DNA of 64,000 nucleotides from Flavobacterium defluvii (lineage in GTDB: Bacteria; Bacteroidota; Bacteroidia; Flavobacteriales; Flavobacteriaceae), in contig NZ_FQWC01000001.1 of NCBI RefSeq assembly GCF_900129555.1, positions 1 to 64,000 on the forward strand, given 5' to 3'. The notes beneath the pieces are model-generated. The model was not told the DNA's origin. It made no database searches and was given only the letters and a program-made list of their open reading frames with translations. The translations under genes were made by a program, and so were the position numbers. The first letter of the stretch is position 1. Each line of letters begins with the position of its first letter. This document shows positions 42,560 through 51,200 of the stretch, piece after piece.

Positions 42560-44323
42560 TTACCAACCCAAATAATATTTTGGACTCAACCATTTCGGAC
42601 GTTTTAATCCAAAATGCTGCTGTAACATTTTTTCGGCTTCGCAAAAAGCACCTTCCACCCAGCCCTGCTGATCTGAATAGGCTTCTCCACAAATATGAAT
42701 TTGTTCACTCACAACTGGTTTTCGCATATATGGCATCACATTTTTTACAGAATATCCGGCTTTCCAGGCATGATATCCGGCTCCAAAAGGATCATCTGTC
42801 CAGTCTTTAAAATAAGTTACATACGGATCCGGAATCGTCACTTTATCACCATGAAGTTCACGAAGCTGATTCATTAATTCGCCAACCATTAATTTAGTGG
42901 CCTGAACGTCATTTAGTTCGTGCAATTCTTTTAACGATGCTGATTTAGCCGATTTTACCTCAAAAAGTACCTTATCATCAGAAAGTGCTTTCCAGAATGT
43001 CTCGGTTTCCATATCTCCGTAACTTCCTAAAAGCATGGAGTTATCGGTTTTAGGATCGGTTCCGAAATAGTAACATTGTCTCATTGGCAAATCAGTAATC
43101 GAATGCCCGGAATCAATTCCGAGTTCTTTCCACCACGGATATTTAAAGCCCATTAATATTTTAAAAGCCGGCTCCATAATTACAGAGCGAATGTTTTTAT
43201 TTAAAACCGAATTTTCGTTAATATCAAAAAAGAAATTATTCTGATCTAAAAGTTCAAGCGATTTTCTCGGCATTGCCAAAACTAACGAATTAGCATACAC
43301 TCTCCATTCTGAATTGGTTTTTAGATTCAGAAAAGTCAGTTCGTATTTATGTGTTTTTTTTGAAGAATGCTCTTTCGTAAAAGTCAGCAGTTTATTTTCA
43401 GACCAAATAGTAGCACCTTCATGTTCCATATAAGAATTGGCAATGGCGTAAGCAATACTATCATAACCTTCTTCGATAGTTTTGTAAATGGTTCCTGCAG
43501 AGAAATCTCCCACCATATACGGAAAAGCTTCGGCAGAATTCCAGTTGATTGTGTTAGAATAATATCCACCCGCATTGGCTAAAAACTCATAACCTTCCTG
43601 CGAAACCTGATCTTTAATTAAATTCCAAAATCCCAGATCATTTACTTTACGTTTGTTATAAGGTGATTTTGGAAAATTATAAACCAGTTTCGGTTTAATA
43701 TCGTCCCAGTCTCTGCTGGTTAATTCAAACGAATAATCGTAAATCGTATCGCCTTTTATAATTTTGCTTTTGTATTTTTTCTTCACCCACGGATCGGCCA
43801 TTAAAACATCATAAATAATTTTATTAAAAAGCTGATCTGAACTAAAACCGAAATCTTCATCATTCAAATAATATCTCGTTGGCAGTTTCTTACCATCGGC
43901 CTGAGCCACATTCCAGGCATCTTGTTTAAAACGTTCTTTTCGAAGATACATTAAGAGTTTTGAAGAATCTCCCATCGGAAACGGAACCGGAGTCATTTTA
44001 TCCTGCAAAACCGGTTTACGCTTTGTTGGGTCTTTTTCTGTTAATGGATAACCTTCGATTAAGGTTGTCACAATTTGCTGCGAAGTCAGGTAGCGCATTC
44101 CGCCTAGTTCTCCCCAGAAATTCATACCCGGCATAATTACAGATTCAAGCCTTCCGCCCAGTTTACTGTTCATATCAAAAATTTGTACTTCGCTGGCTTT
44201 GTATTTTTTATCTGTAACCAAACGATAAGCGGTGTAAAGTCCCGAAGTTCCGGCGCCAATTATGGCTACTTCTATTTTTAAATCAGGATGTTTTCCTGTG
44301 TTTAAAGGTGTATTTTTATTCAT
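42560..44323 (-). CDS. Flavin amine oxidase (L-amino-acid/monoamine oxidase-like)
   Basis: A 587-aa FAD enzyme. The dinucleotide-binding motif 'VAIIGAGTSGLYTAYRL' starts near residue 18 and is followed by 'FDMNSKLGGRLESV', the GGR motif of amine oxidases. The C-terminal FAD block is 'EQIHICGEAYSDQQGWVEGA'. 'PYVTYFKDWTDDPFGAGYHA' is the conserved region before it. No signal peptide. It lies 13 bp downstream of the next oxidase gene and is probably co-transcribed with it. Substrate unknown: an L-amino acid or a polyamine-like amine is plausible. Confidence 0.85.
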   Translation of the reverse strand: MNKNTPLNTGKHPDLKIEVAIIGAGTSGLYTAYRLVTDKKYKASEVQIFDMNSKLGGRLESVIMPGMNFWGELGGMRYLTSQQIVTTLIEGYPLTEKDPTKRKPVLQDKMTPVPFPMGDSSKLLMYLRKERFKQDAWNVAQADGKKLPTRYYLNDEDFGFSSDQLFNKIIYDVLMADPWVKKKYKSKIIKGDTIYDYSFELTSRDWDDIKPKLVYNFPKSPYNKRKVNDLGFWNLIKDQVSQEGYEFLANAGGYYSNTINWNSAEAFPYMVGDFSAGTIYKTIEEGYDSIAYAIANSYMEHEGATIWSENKLLTFTKEHSSKKTHKYELTFLNLKTNSEWRVYANSLVLAMPRKSLELLDQNNFFFDINENSVLNKNIRSVIMEPAFKILMGFKYPWWKELGIDSGHSITDLPMRQCYYFGTDPKTDNSMLLGSYGDMETETFWKALSDDKVLFEVKSAKSASLKELHELNDVQATKLMVGELMNQLRELHGDKVTIPDPYVTYFKDWTDDPFGAGYHAWKAGYSVKNVMPYMRKPVVSEQIHICGEAYSDQQGWVEGAFCEAEKMLQQHFGLKRPKWLSPKYYLGW

Positions 44324-44336
44324 AGTTTTATGTTTT

Positions 44337-45524
44337 TTAGATTGCTTTAAAGTATTTGCGTCCTAATTGGAAAGGTGAAATATCAAAATCAGTATGTCCG
44401 TCTAAAGCCAGATCCGACATGATTTTTCCTAAAAACGGAGTAAACTTTGCGGCCCAACCCGTGGCATATAAAACAATGTTTTTGTGATTTGGAACATAGC
44501 TGGGCGCAAAATCTATCAGTAACTCTTTGTTTGGTATTTTACTCAAAGCGATAAGGCAGGTTGAGGTATATTCTGGTTCTATGGCTAATCCAGTCATGTG
44601 ATTTTGTACCCAGTCTGAAGTATAATCCAGTTCCTGCGAATTTGGAATTAAAGTCCTATCGCCCGGTTCTTCAAGCGGATTGATGACAAAGTCCGGCGCT
44701 ACGCGAATGTAATCCGGATGATCCCAATCGACTGAAGGAAAACCATAAAACTGATTTCCGTTTTCGCCAATTGCATTTTGAAATACGAACCAGGTTGGGT
44801 ATTGAATATTCGGATCGGTTTTTCTGAAATAAGCCGATGACATATTCCAGTAAGTCGCTTCTATTTTAAAATCTAAAAGGTTGATTACGCTATTGATATA
44901 TGGACCGGGAATTATCGCCAATTTTTTGGCAATGTAAATTCCGTTTGGCGTTTCGAGTTCAAAAAGAGCTCCAATTTGGTTTATTTTAAGAACCGGAGAA
45001 TTCTCCTGAAGCTGGACGGTTTCTTCTTTTTGACAAAGATTTAAAAGCGCTTCATTTGTTGCCCTGAAGTTGATGCTGGCGCCGTCTGGCTGAAACAATC
45101 CGGTGTAAGTTTCAGGCAGGTTTTTAAAATGGTATTTATCTTCGATTTCTTTTGCTGTAAGCGTTGTATAAGGAACGTTTAGAGCTTTTAGTGATTCTTC
45201 GGCTTCGGCAATATTCCCTTCTGTAGAATGTACCTGAGGATCTCCAAACCAAAGTGTGCCGACTTTATCAAGTAATTGTGTATTGCTTGCTTTTTCCAAT
45301 TCGTCCCAATACGGCTGCGCGTCTAACGCCATTTGCACCATATATTCTTCCGGATACGGAATCCTGAACTGACGCGAAACTCCTGCTGAACTTCCTAATT
45401 GGTTTACAAATGTAAATTGCTCCAGTACTAACGTTTTGGCTTTTCGTTTTCCTAAATGATAAGCTGTTGCCAAACCTATTGGGCCGCCGCCAATCACAAT
45501 TACATCATAGTTTTCTCTGTTCAT
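44337..45524 (-). CDS. FAD-dependent N-methyl amino acid oxidase (SolA/sarcosine oxidase-like)
   Basis: From the ATG at 45524 (MNRENYDVIVIGGGPIGLAT) the protein is 395 aa, typical of monomeric sarcosine oxidase/N-methyltryptophan oxidase; the upstream extension has no family likeness. The Rossmann motif GGGPIG starts near residue 12, 'EQFTFVNQLGSSAGVSRQFR' carries the family's SSxGxSR-type block, and 'STCLIALSKIPNKELLIDF' holds the Cys expected to bind FAD covalently. Such enzymes oxidise secondary amino acids, giving H2O2 and formaldehyde. Operon with the flavin amine oxidase. Confidence 0.85.
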   Translation of the reverse strand: MNRENYDVIVIGGGPIGLATAYHLGKRKAKTLVLEQFTFVNQLGSSAGVSRQFRIPYPEEYMVQMALDAQPYWDELEKASNTQLLDKVGTLWFGDPQVHSTEGNIAEAEESLKALNVPYTTLTAKEIEDKYHFKNLPETYTGLFQPDGASINFRATNEALLNLCQKEETVQLQENSPVLKINQIGALFELETPNGIYIAKKLAIIPGPYINSVINLLDFKIEATYWNMSSAYFRKTDPNIQYPTWFVFQNAIGENGNQFYGFPSVDWDHPDYIRVAPDFVINPLEEPGDRTLIPNSQELDYTSDWVQNHMTGLAIEPEYTSTCLIALSKIPNKELLIDFAPSYVPNHKNIVLYATGWAAKFTPFLGKIMSDLALDGHTDFDISPFQLGRKYFKAI

Positions 45525-45831
45525 TATATTGTAGGTTAAGTAGTTTATAGTTGTTTTGGATTTCAACTCTAAATTACTTGAGATATAAAATGAACTTTAA
45601 AAAAATGACACCAAACGGGGATTTTTGGTTATGAAACGTGTGTAATGGGATTGAAGATTCTATTGTATTCATTGTAAAGATTAGGATAAGCATCTGAAGT
45701 CAGCAAAGTGGGAATTAGAGAAGTATAAAAAAGAATTATATAAATCATCTGTAAGACTTAGTTGTAATTTTAAGTTATCCGAGAATGCGAAATTCGGAAA
45801 TTGACTTAATTATTAATATAAACTGATTTAT
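45525..45831. other. Intergenic region, nothing recognised
   Basis: About 300 bp of A/T-rich sequence between divergent genes. I see no hairpin with T tract, no exact TAnnTTTG at the right distance and no coding frame. Confidence 0.5.
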
Positions 45832-46113
45832 ATGACATTCGAAAATTACTCTTATATACCTGAAGATTTTACAGATAACATAACATCTTACGAAGAACAA
45901 TTGTTATTGAATTATGATGATTATTTAGAAGGTGGTTTTTCAAATGCAATGGCAGTTCATAACCACTACAACTTAGAATTAGAAGACCTGGAAGACGATT
46001 TCGAGTCTGAATATGATGAAAATGACTGGGAAGAAGAAGATCCTAATGAAAACCTTTCAGGAGAATATGATGAGAATGAGGAACAACCCGGAACTTTTGA
46101 AATGATAAACTAA
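45832..46113 (+). CDS. Small highly acidic protein, unknown
   Basis: A 93-aa protein, strongly acidic in its second half ('LELEDLEDDFESEYDENDWE' with further EEE/DEN runs), with an ordered-looking N-terminus 'YSYIPEDFTDNITSYEEQLL'. No domain, signal peptide or membrane segment. It borders the repeat-rich Rhs accessory region. An anti-restriction-like or DNA-mimic role would suit the charge, but nothing supports it beyond composition. Confidence 0.55.
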   Translation: MTFENYSYIPEDFTDNITSYEEQLLLNYDDYLEGGFSNAMAVHNHYNLELEDLEDDFESEYDENDWEEEDPNENLSGEYDENEEQPGTFEMIN

Positions 46114-46145
46114 AGCGGTTAAAAAAATATGTTTTTAAATTTATT

Positions 46146-46207
46146 TGTATTGTTGAAGTTATAAAATGCGGAAATGTTTGGTCTCTTATTAGATATCTTT
46201 CTTTCAT
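46146..46207 (-). pseudogene. Relic 5' end of a second RAYT transposase gene
   Basis: The minus strand reads MKERYLIRDQTFPHFITST before the frame decays; the intact RAYT starts MKEGYIIRDQRLPHFITPT. Upstream non-coding sequence (46208-46260) also matches that of the intact gene. Everything beyond the first ~19 codons is lost. Confidence 0.8.
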
Positions 46208-46375
46208 TTTATTTTTTTACAAAATTATGAGATTAAACTTTCTATTTGTATTTAAAAACTAAGGGGGAAAAGCCAGAGACTTTTGAGAACTTTTTAATTT
46301 CTAAAAGCAAAAAAAATGCGCAAAGTCAGAGACATTTGCGCAGTTTTTCAGTTGAACTCTTCGCAGGGCAAGGGG
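46208..46375. repeat. Solo right end of the RAYT-linked REP element
   Basis: Contains the internal hairpin region near 46271-46290 ('GCCAGAGACTTTTGAGAAC') and the terminal hairpin TGCGCAAA..TTTGCGCA at 46317-46342, then CAGTTGAACTCTTCGCAG and a G-rich edge. It is continuous with the RAYT relic on its left, so it is the end of a truncated RAYT copy. Confidence 0.85.
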
Positions 46376-46437
46376 AAATTTTTAATTAAGACTCTTCGCT
46401 GAACAAGTTTACCTACATTGTTATAAAAAAACTAGTC

Positions 46438-46674
46438 TCAAACACTATCTCTTTTTTTTGTTACTCTTTTTATAAATTTCCAATTTTCGTCATAAATTGC
46501 TATCTCTAAATCTTGATTTTCCAGAACTAACATATCAGCTCTTTCTTCAGCTTTTTTGAGATTTTCAAAAGAAATATGTGGAAGATTATCAGCATCTGTT
46601 TCTACAAATCTAGTTTTTCCATCTAATTCTAATACTATTCCAGTTGCTATTTCGCACAATATAATGTAATACAT
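46438..46674 (-). CDS. Small protein following an orphan toxin-tip fragment (candidate immunity)
   Basis: A 78-aa cytosolic protein, 'MYYIILCEIATGIVLELDGK' to 'IAIYDENWKFIKRVTKKRDS', mixed strand/helix. No family recognised. It begins 10 bp after the stop of a truncated frame (46685-46790) that abuts a REP end, exactly the arrangement of the tip/immunity pairs at 60-63 kb. Immunity is inferred from this repeated pattern. Confidence 0.55.
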   Translation of the reverse strand: MYYIILCEIATGIVLELDGKTRFVETDADNLPHISFENLKKAEERADMLVLENQDLEIAIYDENWKFIKRVTKKRDSV

Positions 46675-46684
46675 AATTTATTTA

Positions 46685-46790
46685 TTAATCCTCTTTTAAA
46701 TTAACCTTTTTAACACTTGCATTATTCACTTTTCCTTTTACTAAAACTTCAGCTTCGCTCACAATTTCCCCCAGCTCCGCAAAGTGTTCA
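46685..46790 (-). pseudogene. Orphan C-terminal toxin-tip fragment, cut at a REP end
   Basis: An open frame enters from the REP end at 46798-46823 and continues as 'GEIVSEAEVLVKGKVNNAS' and 'VKKVNLKED' to a TAA at 46685-46687. It has no start of its own apart from repeat sequence. I interpret it as the last ~30 residues of a lost toxin or Rhs C-terminus. Confidence 0.55.
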
Positions 46791-47650
46791 ATCACGCTGC
46801 GCAAATGTCTCTGACTTTGCGCCAACTTTAAATCTTCATTTGAAAACGAAAACCTCTAAAAGTCTCTGACTTTAAACGACATTTCAATATTGATTATAGC
46901 GAACAATTGATTTTTTATCAAAAACATTAACTATCAGATTATCTGCCTTCTCTATTTGTAACATACCTGAATCATTAAGATAATTACTTGCGCTTGAATA
47001 AATATAATCTGATGCCTTGACAACCAATCCGGCCTTTACAGGGTTTAAATGTATGTAATCTAATTTAGACCACATAAATTCATTTGTATAAATTTCTTCA
47101 GCATGATTTCCGTATTGCCAAAATTGATATTCTTTATTTCTTGAATGGCTTTGTGTAGCTAATTTAAAACGTTCCAGCATCCATTCTCTTCTACTTTCAG
47201 GGCTATTTTGAATTTTTTCGAGAATATTTTTTGCTGTAAACTTTTTAAAATCTCTTATTAAATCTGATAATTTTCCATTTTCAGACTGAATAATTAAATG
47301 TATATGATTACTCATAATTACGTAACCATATAAAATCATTCCTTTATTCTCAATGCAGTATTTTAAACTTTCAATTACAATGTCTCGATAACATTGACGT
47401 GTAAAAATATCTATCCAGTCTACAACTGTTGGAGTGATAAAATGTGGTAATCTCTGATCTCTTATTATGTATCCTTCTTTCATTTTATTTTTTTACAAAA
47501 ATATAAGATTTAACTTTCTTTTTTTATTTAAAAACTAACGAAAAAAGTCAGAGACTTTTGAGACGTTTACCAATTTATAAGAACAAAAAAATTGCGCAAA
47601 GTCAGAGACATTTGCGCAGCTTTTCAGTTGAGCTCTTCGGAGAGCGAGGA
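46786..47650. mobile_element. Complete RAYT-REP element (autonomous copy)
   Basis: Inverted terminal hairpins TGCGCAAA..TTTGCGCA at 46798-46823 and 47593-47618 frame the RAYT gene (821 bp hairpin to hairpin). Just inside lie related subterminal pieces: AAAAGTCTCTGACTTTAAA (46858-46876) on the left and AAAAAGTCAGAGACTTTTGA (47542-47561) on the right. The outer edges (CCCCAGCTCCGCAAAGTGTT on the left, AGTTGAGCTCTTCGGAGAGC on the right) are also rough inverted copies. Three smaller copies at 61, 62.2 and 63.1 kb share both ends. Confidence 0.85.
46884..47483 (-). CDS. REP-associated tyrosine transposase (RAYT, Y1_Tnp family)
   Basis: A 199-aa Y1/HUH transposase. The HUH metal-binding motif is seen as 'MSNHIHLIIQSE' near residue 60, followed by the helix 'LSDLIRDFKKFTAKNILEKI' and, near 140, 'WSKLDYIHLNPVKAGLV', the conserved Y-x-x-x-N-P-V-KAG block of this family; the catalytic Tyr is expected in the region after the 'FKKFTAK' helix. 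Length and gene order are those of RAYTs, which are domesticated IS200/IS605 relatives that act on REP hairpins. It is flanked on both sides by the hairpin repeats that it presumably processes. Confidence 0.92.
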   Translation of the reverse strand: MKEGYIIRDQRLPHFITPTVVDWIDIFTRQCYRDIVIESLKYCIENKGMILYGYVIMSNHIHLIIQSENGKLSDLIRDFKKFTAKNILEKIQNSPESRREWMLERFKLATQSHSRNKEYQFWQYGNHAEEIYTNEFMWSKLDYIHLNPVKAGLVVKASDYIYSSASNYLNDSGMLQIEKADNLIVNVFDKKSIVRYNQY

Positions 47651-47753
47651 TCAAAAGCATTTATAACATTATTTACTACATATACATAAGGAGACAGATT
47701 TACATACTTCGTAGCCAGTGGATACAAAACATCTGATACATTACTAAAATTTT

Positions 47754-48236
47754 TTACTCAAATTTTATTCCATTTTCTCTCACGGGATAACCTAAAATTA
47801 AAGACTTAACTACAAAATGCTTATCTTTTTCTATAATTTTTGACTTATCAATTATAATTATACTTTTCAATATCTTCTCAGATAATGAATCATTTTCATA
47901 AGTTTTCGATGTAAACTTAGCCACAGTTGCAAATTTAATTTTCAAAGTATTTCTTTCTTTAATAAATTCTTTATTTTTTAAATCTGGAATTAAAGGAAAA
48001 GTATCCTTCTCGATGACTAAAAAAAGATTATTAAAATTACTGCTTGTGGAATCTGTATCCTTAAATTCAACTATCGTCGTTAAATCAATATCAAACGATT
48101 TTGATTGTTTTTTGATTGAATCATATAATAATTCTTGAGAAATTACCTTTTGACTTTTTGTTGAGTTATTTGTACATCTTTGAAAGATTCCAATAGCAAA
48201 TATTGCTATTGGAATTAAGATTATTTTGTTTTTCAT
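47754..48236 (-). CDS. Candidate immunity protein of the Rhs toxin (exported/lipoprotein-like)
   Basis: A 160-aa protein with an N-terminal hydrophobic signal ending in Cys ('PIAIFAIGIFQRCTNNSTKS'), so it may be a lipoprotein despite an imperfect lipobox. The mature part is K/D/S-rich with 'FNNLFLVIEKDTFPLIPDLK'. Its start overlaps the Rhs stop by 4 bp (ATGA on the minus strand), the tightest kind of toxin/immunity coupling. No known domain. Periplasmic location would fit a toxin that acts on the envelope or is neutralised before entry. Confidence 0.6.
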   Translation of the reverse strand: MKNKIILIPIAIFAIGIFQRCTNNSTKSQKVISQELLYDSIKKQSKSFDIDLTTIVEFKDTDSTSSNFNNLFLVIEKDTFPLIPDLKNKEFIKERNTLKIKFATVAKFTSKTYENDSLSEKILKSIIIIDKSKIIEKDKHFVVKSLILGYPVRENGIKFE

Positions 48237-51200
48237 TCTCCTCTTTTTTTATAGTAATCAAACATATCTTTTAAATGTTCTGCAAAACTCGGTGTTATTT
48301 TATTTTCATATTTTTTCAATTCATCAGTATAAATAGCTGTATGCTTCTTATCTGGATTCTGCAAATGACCAATTTTTCCTCCTTCATGGTCTAATGTGGC
48401 AGTAAAGTTATTTTTATCAGTTAGCAACGAATCAACTTTTCCATCTATTAAATTCACTGTTACAGTTGAACCTTTTGTATTCATTAAAGTTTCACTACCA
48501 TAAACATTTGGAACACTTCCAACTCCGTCATTGTATTTTTCAATGGTATATGAAGTCAAGCCACCTTTAGATTCTCCTGACACAGCATCTGCAACCGATA
48601 TTTTACCATTATGTACATCTTTAAGGTTAACTGAAGCATCACTTGCATAATGACCAGCTATTTTCGACAAAGATGAATAATTTGATTCATTGAAAGTATA
48701 ATCACTTAATTTCACTTCAAAATTTGAAGCAGTAGCAGGATTGTTTTGAGGCAAATCAATTACAATATTATTCGTTGTTCTAGTGTCAGTATATAAAAAA
48801 TTACCTGCTGTATCAAAATGGTCATCAGGTGGTGTTGCCATCATTCCATCTGGGTCAATAAAATAAACAGGATTATTGAGAGCGTAAGTATAAGGATTAA
48901 ATCTTCGTGACTTTTCAGCTAATGGGTCATAATTCATCCAACGACCCAATGCAGGGTCATAATTCCTCGCCCCATAGTCGTAGAAGTTAAGCCCCAGCTC
49001 GTCTTGAAGCTCCTTGCCATTGTATTTATACTTATTCTCAACACCACTTTTAACATTATTATATCCATTTTGTTTTAAACCAAAAGGGTAGTAGTTATTC
49101 TCCTCCTTAATAACAAGAGTTTTATCATAACTTAAACGAATGTTACCTAGATGATCTTTATACTGATAAACATATTTATAAGATCCTGATATTGGTTCTA
49201 CATAACCTTCTGCAGTTGGGAAGAATTTCAATGCTGCATTCTCATATTGATAACCTCCCAAATAATCTGTTGTGGTAACATTTGCTGGCGAAGTAGCAGT
49301 TACTATTTTTTGTACTTTTTGTCCTGCAGCATTATAAAGATAAACAATATTTCCTGTTGTGGCAAAAGTTATTTGAGCAGGAAGATTAAGATTATTGTAT
49401 GTTATTCCAGTTATATTTTTGTTATTGTCTTTTGTCATGTTACCATTGGCATCATAACTATAATCATCAACCGTATTGGCAGCACTGTCGATAAAGCCAT
49501 TTACTTTTGAAGCTGTTGGTGCATTGTCTACCACTTTTGTAAGTTGGTTGATTTGGTTTGATGTTCCATAGCTATACACTAAATTGTCAATTTGTGTCAC
49601 CACAGTTTCGTTATTACCATTACGCATTAAAGACAGAATGCTTCCGTTTTTATCGTAGGTTAAACTTTCATTATAAGCATTATTTGTTGTAGCTGCTCTT
49701 TGGAAAACAGCATCTTTTAATCGGTTTAAATTATCATATTTATACCCATAAGAACGAATAACTGGTGTCGTTTCTGAGGCACTTGTCCAATAAGTTTCCG
49801 CAATATTTCCATTATATAATGCTTTTACTCCTGTAATGCCACTTGATATTGTGTTATAATTTATTTTAAACGCAAATTGATCTTTAGGATCTGTCCCGTT
49901 TGTTAATGAATTAATATCATTGATATTGGTCATCCAGCCACGAATATTATAAGTATAATTAATATTTTGGGTTGGAGCAGCTGTTGTGTTTCCAACTTTT
50001 TTAGAAATTAACTGCCCTAACTCATCATATGTATTACTTGCAATAAGTTCAATTGTTCCACTATTTATTTGATGTGTCTGAGTCAATAAACGATCCTGAT
50101 TAGAATATGTAAAAGCATCCTTAGTCATTAATTCAGTATCTGTACTTAACCTTTTATGTCTTGTTATGCTATACTGCAGCTGTCCTGAGAACGGATTAAG
50201 TTTGCTGTCTGTATACGTATAACCTCCTAAGAAATTTTGTGTGTAAGTACGAATAGGTCTTGCTTTAGCATCATAAAGTGTATAAGCAAGTTCGTTTCTG
50301 TAAGTTGTACTATTTTCTAATATCCTTGTCCAGCTTCCTGTGGCTAATCCAATAGGTTTTTCTGTTGTTGCTGTTTTTGTGTTATAATATACATTTTGTG
50401 TTTCAACAGAAGCAGGAATTGTTGGTGCATTTGGATAATTATAATCATCAAAATAATTTACTGTCAAGACATGATAACCAGTAGTTGGCCAGGCAGCAGT
50501 AGTATATCTGAAAGAAACACCATTGATAGTGGTATTCGTTGCTGTAGCAATTTTGGTTTCGCTAAAATTGGCAGTATATCCATTTTGAGTATCCTGTAAT
50601 GTTTTTCTATCTGCACTTGTAACTGTTCCAGGCAGCCATGCTGTAATTATAGGACGGTTTAAAGCATCATATTTGGTTATTGAGCATCCTGCAGAAGTGA
50701 TATCAGTAAATGGAGACAAACTTGGCCCTGTCGCTACTGACCTATCCAATTTGTCATAAACAATAAACTCCCATTGCTTTCCCGGTAATTTTTTTTCAAC
50801 TAATCGATTTCGATAATCATATTTGTATTGATAACATAAATTATCTAAAACCCCTTGATTGCTTACAATTGTGGCACTAAAAGTACTTCCTGCAACCGCA
50901 TTAAAACCCGGCAGTAATCTAATTGAATTTGTTGCTGTCAATTGCAAAGAGCTTCCTGAATTTACTACAGTAGTTGACGTGACATCATTTTGCGCCGCTA
51001 CAGATGTAATTAAGTCCGCCGCTTTTGGAGGAATAACATAGGTTAGATTACCATACGAATCATATACATAGTATGTATCATGTTTTACTCCGGCATCATA
51101 TGTACGTTTTAAGATTAACTGTCCCTCTTTGTTTTTAAACTCTACAGTTGATCCGTTTGCTTCTGTTGGAGATGCTGTAGTGTTTTCATCATAAGTTATG

